From: a virus
Length of the DNA: 49,359 nucleotides
Strand: one strand, 5' to 3'
Virus record (IMG/VR): IMGVR_UViG_3300037242_000102
Coordinates: 1 to 49,359 of that record
The stretch's first letter is position 1, and every line of letters starts with the position of its first letter. A model generated the notes under the pieces. The model was not told where the DNA came from and made no database searches. It saw nothing but the letters and a program-made list of their open reading frames with translations. Below, one piece after another: positions 47,081 to 49,359 of this stretch. A program made the translations under genes and the position numbers.

Positions 47081-47250
47081 CCCAGCCACGCCACCAAAAA
47101 GAGAAGGATGCCAACAAGGGCAAAGTCCGCGATGATCAACCGCTTCACAAATTTCGTGTTGGTTTTCCAGTGATCGATGGCGCCTTGCACGGCGTCAGCG
47201 ATGATGGCCACGTGAAAGATGGCCCACCACCTTGGAGAGATTACTTTCAT
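47077..47250 (-). CDS. Small membrane protein
   Basis: 57 residues; AGGAGG before the ATG. WWAIFHVAIIADAVQGA and LIIADFALVGILLFLVAWLG give two hydrophobic segments. ATGA overlaps on both sides. Confidence 0.55.
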   Translation of the reverse strand: MKVISPRWWAIFHVAIIADAVQGAIDHWKTNTKFVKRLIIADFALVGILLFLVAWLG

Positions 47251-47459
47251 GTCAGCCTCCTGTTTTGTTCGTTTGCGGCGTCCGCTATCTCCCTTAGAGC
47301 GTTGCTCAATTTAGCGAGGAGGATGTCGCAAAATTCATCATACTCTTTGTCGGTTTGCCCGGGCGACGACACAACCACCTGTGGGTTATTGAGTGCCCGT
47401 GCGATGACGCGGAGCAAGTATGTCCGCGTCCCTTCTGTGAGTGTGAGCCGGGTCATGTC
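47247..47459 (-). CDS. Small early protein
   Basis: 70 residues from the ATG at 47459. TYLLRVIARALNNPQVVVSS and FCDILLAKLSNALREIADA are amphipathic helices. Longer in-frame starts to 47735 are shadows of the neighbour. Confidence 0.55.
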   Translation of the reverse strand, partial: DMTRLTLTEGTRTYLLRVIARALNNPQVVVSSPGQTDKEYDEFCDILLAKLSNALREIADAANEQNRRLT

Positions 47460-47680
47460 GCTATGCCTTTTCGATCCGGCTCCAAACGTTTGCCCTGGTC
47501 GAGCAAGTAAGCCTTCAACTCGTCGGCCTCCCAATCGGCGCCGGGGTTCACGATGTATTTGAACTTCGGCGGTGGCGGCCCTTTTTTGAGGGCCTTCGCG
47601 AGAGTGCGGTTGAACCACACCGGTGCGACAACTCCAGTGAGCACGACGAAACCGAACACAACTGCAATGAGCAATGGCAT
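47453..47680 (-). CDS. Small membrane protein
   Basis: 75 residues from the ATG at 47680, after GAAGAGGAG. N-terminal membrane segment (PLLIAVVFGFVVLTGVVAPV), then a polar part with Pro tract and acidic helix. Unknown. Confidence 0.6.
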   Translation of the reverse strand: MPLLIAVVFGFVVLTGVVAPVWFNRTLAKALKKGPPPPKFKYIVNPGADWEADELKAYLLDQGKRLEPDRKGIAT

Positions 47681-47682
47681 GT

Positions 47683-47859
47683 TCACTCCTCTTCCCTCTC
47701 GATCCGAGCGTTTTCGCGGGCGACCGTATCGGCATAATCCCAATCGTATTTGTTGACGGTCTTGCGCGGGTTCAAGTCATCGTTTTTAAGTGCATTCACG
47801 GCGATGGCGATGCCAGTGGCAAAGCCAACGACGAGCAGGGACAACATCGCGTACATCAT
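47683..47859 (-). CDS. Small membrane protein
   Basis: 58 residues from the ATG at 47859 (next ATG 47856 in frame). YAMLSLLVVGFATGIAIAVN is a membrane segment; the rest is acidic and polar, ending in REEE. GGAG lies upstream. Confidence 0.55.
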   Translation of the reverse strand: MMYAMLSLLVVGFATGIAIAVNALKNDDLNPRKTVNKYDWDYADTVARENARIEREEE

Positions 47860-47862
47860 GGG

Positions 47863-48078
47863 TTACTCCTCCAAGATTTGATTGTTCGGGAAGGCGAAAA
47901 TGGTTTCCACTTCGGTCATCTCTCGCCACGGGTCTATGACAAGCTCGGTGGGCTTGTCGATTTCGACACGGTATTTGGTTGCCCAGCGCTCCGCATCTGC
48001 CATCGAGGGGGCGGAACAATAAACGAGGTAGGTTTTCGTTTCCGTCACCTTTTTGATATAGTTATTACGGTTCGCCAC
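47863..48078 (-). CDS. Small early protein
   Basis: 71 residues from a GTG behind GGAAGGGGTGA. TKTYLVYCSAPSMADAERWA and VIDPWREMTEVETIFAFP give an alpha/beta unit. Unknown. Confidence 0.6.
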   Translation of the reverse strand: MANRNNYIKKVTETKTYLVYCSAPSMADAERWATKYRVEIDKPTELVIDPWREMTEVETIFAFPNNQILEE

Positions 48079-48082
48079 GGCG

Positions 48083-48820
48083 TCACCCCTTCCGTCTGCC
48101 GACCTTCATCTTTTTCTCGCCGGTCCACGGCCTCACATCGACGATGGACCTTACATAGGCATTCGCCTTGTCGAAATCAAGATCGTGATCGCGTTCCGCC
48201 TTCTCCCGACAAAATTTATTGAAGGTGCCGGGGTGAATATCTTCGTCTTCCTTGAAGTCCAAGTCTTGTTCCCGCAGGAAGGTCTTGACGATCGTGCCCT
48301 GGTTGTCGCCCTTGATCGGAACGGTGATGACATTTTTGATCAAGCCGGACCCGCCATTCTCACGGACGTACTCGATCACACCCTTGCGCTTGCCGTCGTC
48401 ACGTTTTGGAAGCGTGGAAATCAACTCCTCATTGAGTTTGAGTTCCATCAGGTTGTCGGTGACAAGTTCCTGCCGCCGTGCGGTCCGCATGGCGTCCACC
48501 AGGCGGACCGTCTCAAGCTGATAGAGGAGTTTCCTTTTTGCTTTCAACTCGGTTTCGAGGTAATCAATCTCCATCGCGAGTTTTTCGTGCTCGTCAACGA
48601 GCATGTCGATGGTCGCGGCCTCACCTTCGCTCGGTGTCTCTTCGCCGTCGAGCATAGAGACGATATCGCCCCACGTGGGCGACGCGGCCGGAAAGGTGAT
48701 GGTCTTTTTGTCGGACGACAATTGAGCAACGTCACTGACGGCCGGAGGGGTTGCCCCCTCCGACGTCACCTGATCCATCACCGCGTTGTTTCGTTTCATG
48801 TCGTCAGAACGCGTTGCCAT
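48083..48820 (-). CDS. Hypothetical early protein
   Basis: 245 residues; GAGGTGA before the ATG. Residues 70-125 form a coiled coil (VDEHEKLAMEIDYLETELKA); the C-terminal 80 residues are charged alpha/beta with KGVIEYVRENGGSGLIKNVI. It overlaps the upstream gene by 17 bases. Its position next to the partial gene at the edge suggests a replication or recombination role, but no family is recognised. Confidence 0.6.
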   Translation of the reverse strand: MATRSDDMKRNNAVMDQVTSEGATPPAVSDVAQLSSDKKTITFPAASPTWGDIVSMLDGEETPSEGEAATIDMLVDEHEKLAMEIDYLETELKAKRKLLYQLETVRLVDAMRTARRQELVTDNLMELKLNEELISTLPKRDDGKRKGVIEYVRENGGSGLIKNVITVPIKGDNQGTIVKTFLREQDLDFKEDEDIHPGTFNKFCREKAERDHDLDFDKANAYVRSIVDVRPWTGEKKMKVGRRKG

Positions 48821-49358
48821 CGGTCACCTCGTTGTCCATCTTAGAGGTGTCGAGTTGGATCAGCCCCTCTTTGGCTTCCCGGGCGAACGCTTGCGCGATT
48901 TCGAGCAACTTGTTCGTCGGGTCCAATTCGAGGATGTTCGGGCCGGAGGTGAACTTCCAACCGAACCAATCGTGCCCCTTGCCGCTTTCGTCGCAGGCCT
49001 CGGTCAACCACGAACGCCAATAAAGCGGCGCCTGGAACTTGGTGTGATCGGAGCGTTCCAGTTTTTCGATCGTGATTTGATCCATCCACCGTTTGGCCCG
49101 TTTCACTTGGCTCGAAATGAGCGGGATGAAACCGCGGCGGCCGGTGACCGGCTCAGTCATATTCAAAACATAGTAAGTGGGCGTCTCGACGATCAAATTG
49201 CCGTCAGGCGTCCGCCACGCACCGGGTTTCTTGGGGTCATCGAGCTTCAACCCACGCGTGACCGTGGCATCGAGGCCGTGGTTGGCCTGCAGCCCGTCGC
49301 CTTGCTCCGGCCCCCATTCGAGGAAAATCCGTGCAAAATAACAGGGGATGACGGCGAT
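48804..49358 (-). CDS. Hypothetical early protein, N-terminus outside window
   Basis: The frame is open to the right edge, so 184 residues are visible. It includes YFARIFLEWGPEQGDG, PVTGRRGFIPLISSQVKRAK, QAPLYWRSWLTEACDESGKG and a helical C-terminus. The pattern looks like a conserved phage early protein, but I cannot name it. Confidence 0.6.
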   Translation of the reverse strand: MAVIPCYFARIFLEWGPEQGDGLQANHGLDATVTRGLKLDDPKKPGAWRTPDGNLIVETPTYYVLNMTEPVTGRRGFIPLISSQVKRAKRWMDQITIEKLERSDHTKFQAPLYWRSWLTEACDESGKGHDWFGWKFTSGPNILELDPTNKLLEIAQAFAREAKEGLIQLDTSKMDNEVTDGNAF

Positions 49359-49359
49359 G

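Noticed and set aside
1-49359. tRNA genes, CRISPR arrays, insertion sequences, integrase or attachment sites
   Set aside because: I looked for T-loop motifs, regularly spaced repeats, transposase-like frames and integrase motifs and saw none; a tRNA scan program was not available.

Overview
The window is part of a tailed-phage genome, a contractile-tailed (myovirus-type) member of Caudoviricetes. The evidence is an almost complete head-neck-tail-baseplate-fibre-lysis module on the + strand (1-29.3 kb), facing a dense array of small early genes plus replication genes on the - strand (29.3 kb to the right end). There are no host housekeeping, integrase or repressor genes. Gene order and families (DUF2184-type capsid, DUF4054, gp10-like neck, DUF3383 sheath, DUF3277 tube, Pam3-like plug and hub, gp25, Baseplate J, DUF2612) fit a phage of Gram-negative bacteria. 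The host cannot be fixed from the sequence; a ClpP-like periplasmic cargo protein resembles alphaproteobacterial ones (inference).

Layout, + strand: capsid C-terminus (cut by the window edge) and head genes (1-4.5 kb); tail terminator, sheath, tube and frameshifted tail assembly chaperone (4.6-9.1 kb); tape measure with two wall-degrading domains (10.1-12.6 kb); baseplate (12.7-20.4 kb); a 1223-residue fibre (20.4-24.1 kb); then lysis and peptidase genes: tail-lysozyme-like protein, amidase, two papain-like cysteine peptidases, a holin-like protein and a membrane-anchored coiled coil (24.5-29.3 kb). Most genes are coupled by ATGA, GTGA or TAATG overlaps, so the region reads as one long late operon.

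Layout, - strand: from the right edge, unrecognised early genes, a HAD phosphatase, a DUF5664/dATP-dGTP diphosphohydrolase-like protein, a DnaQ-type exonuclease, a DNA polymerase III alpha split into a PHP gene and a polymerase gene, a ClpX-type zinc-finger protein, a DNA-binding protein and an SNF2 helicase. These are followed by about 20 very small genes, many below 60 codons, in overlapping operons. At 31.5-33.1 kb the small genes stop: this roughly 1.5-kb stretch is full of long inverted repeats, has two matching leftward promoters at its right end, and contains only one short endonuclease VII gene. I read it as a candidate large structured non-coding RNA.

Free-standing homing-type endonucleases pervade the window: eight apparently intact genes (HNH, HNH-AP2, GIY-YIG, endonuclease VII types) and three relics. 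They sit between essential genes, once antisense inside the baseplate operon, and a relic lies exactly in the break of the split polymerase. Other oddities are a signal peptide broken across two frames, an in-frame UGA in an SH3-like gene, and an inserted domain shared by the tail terminator and sheath.
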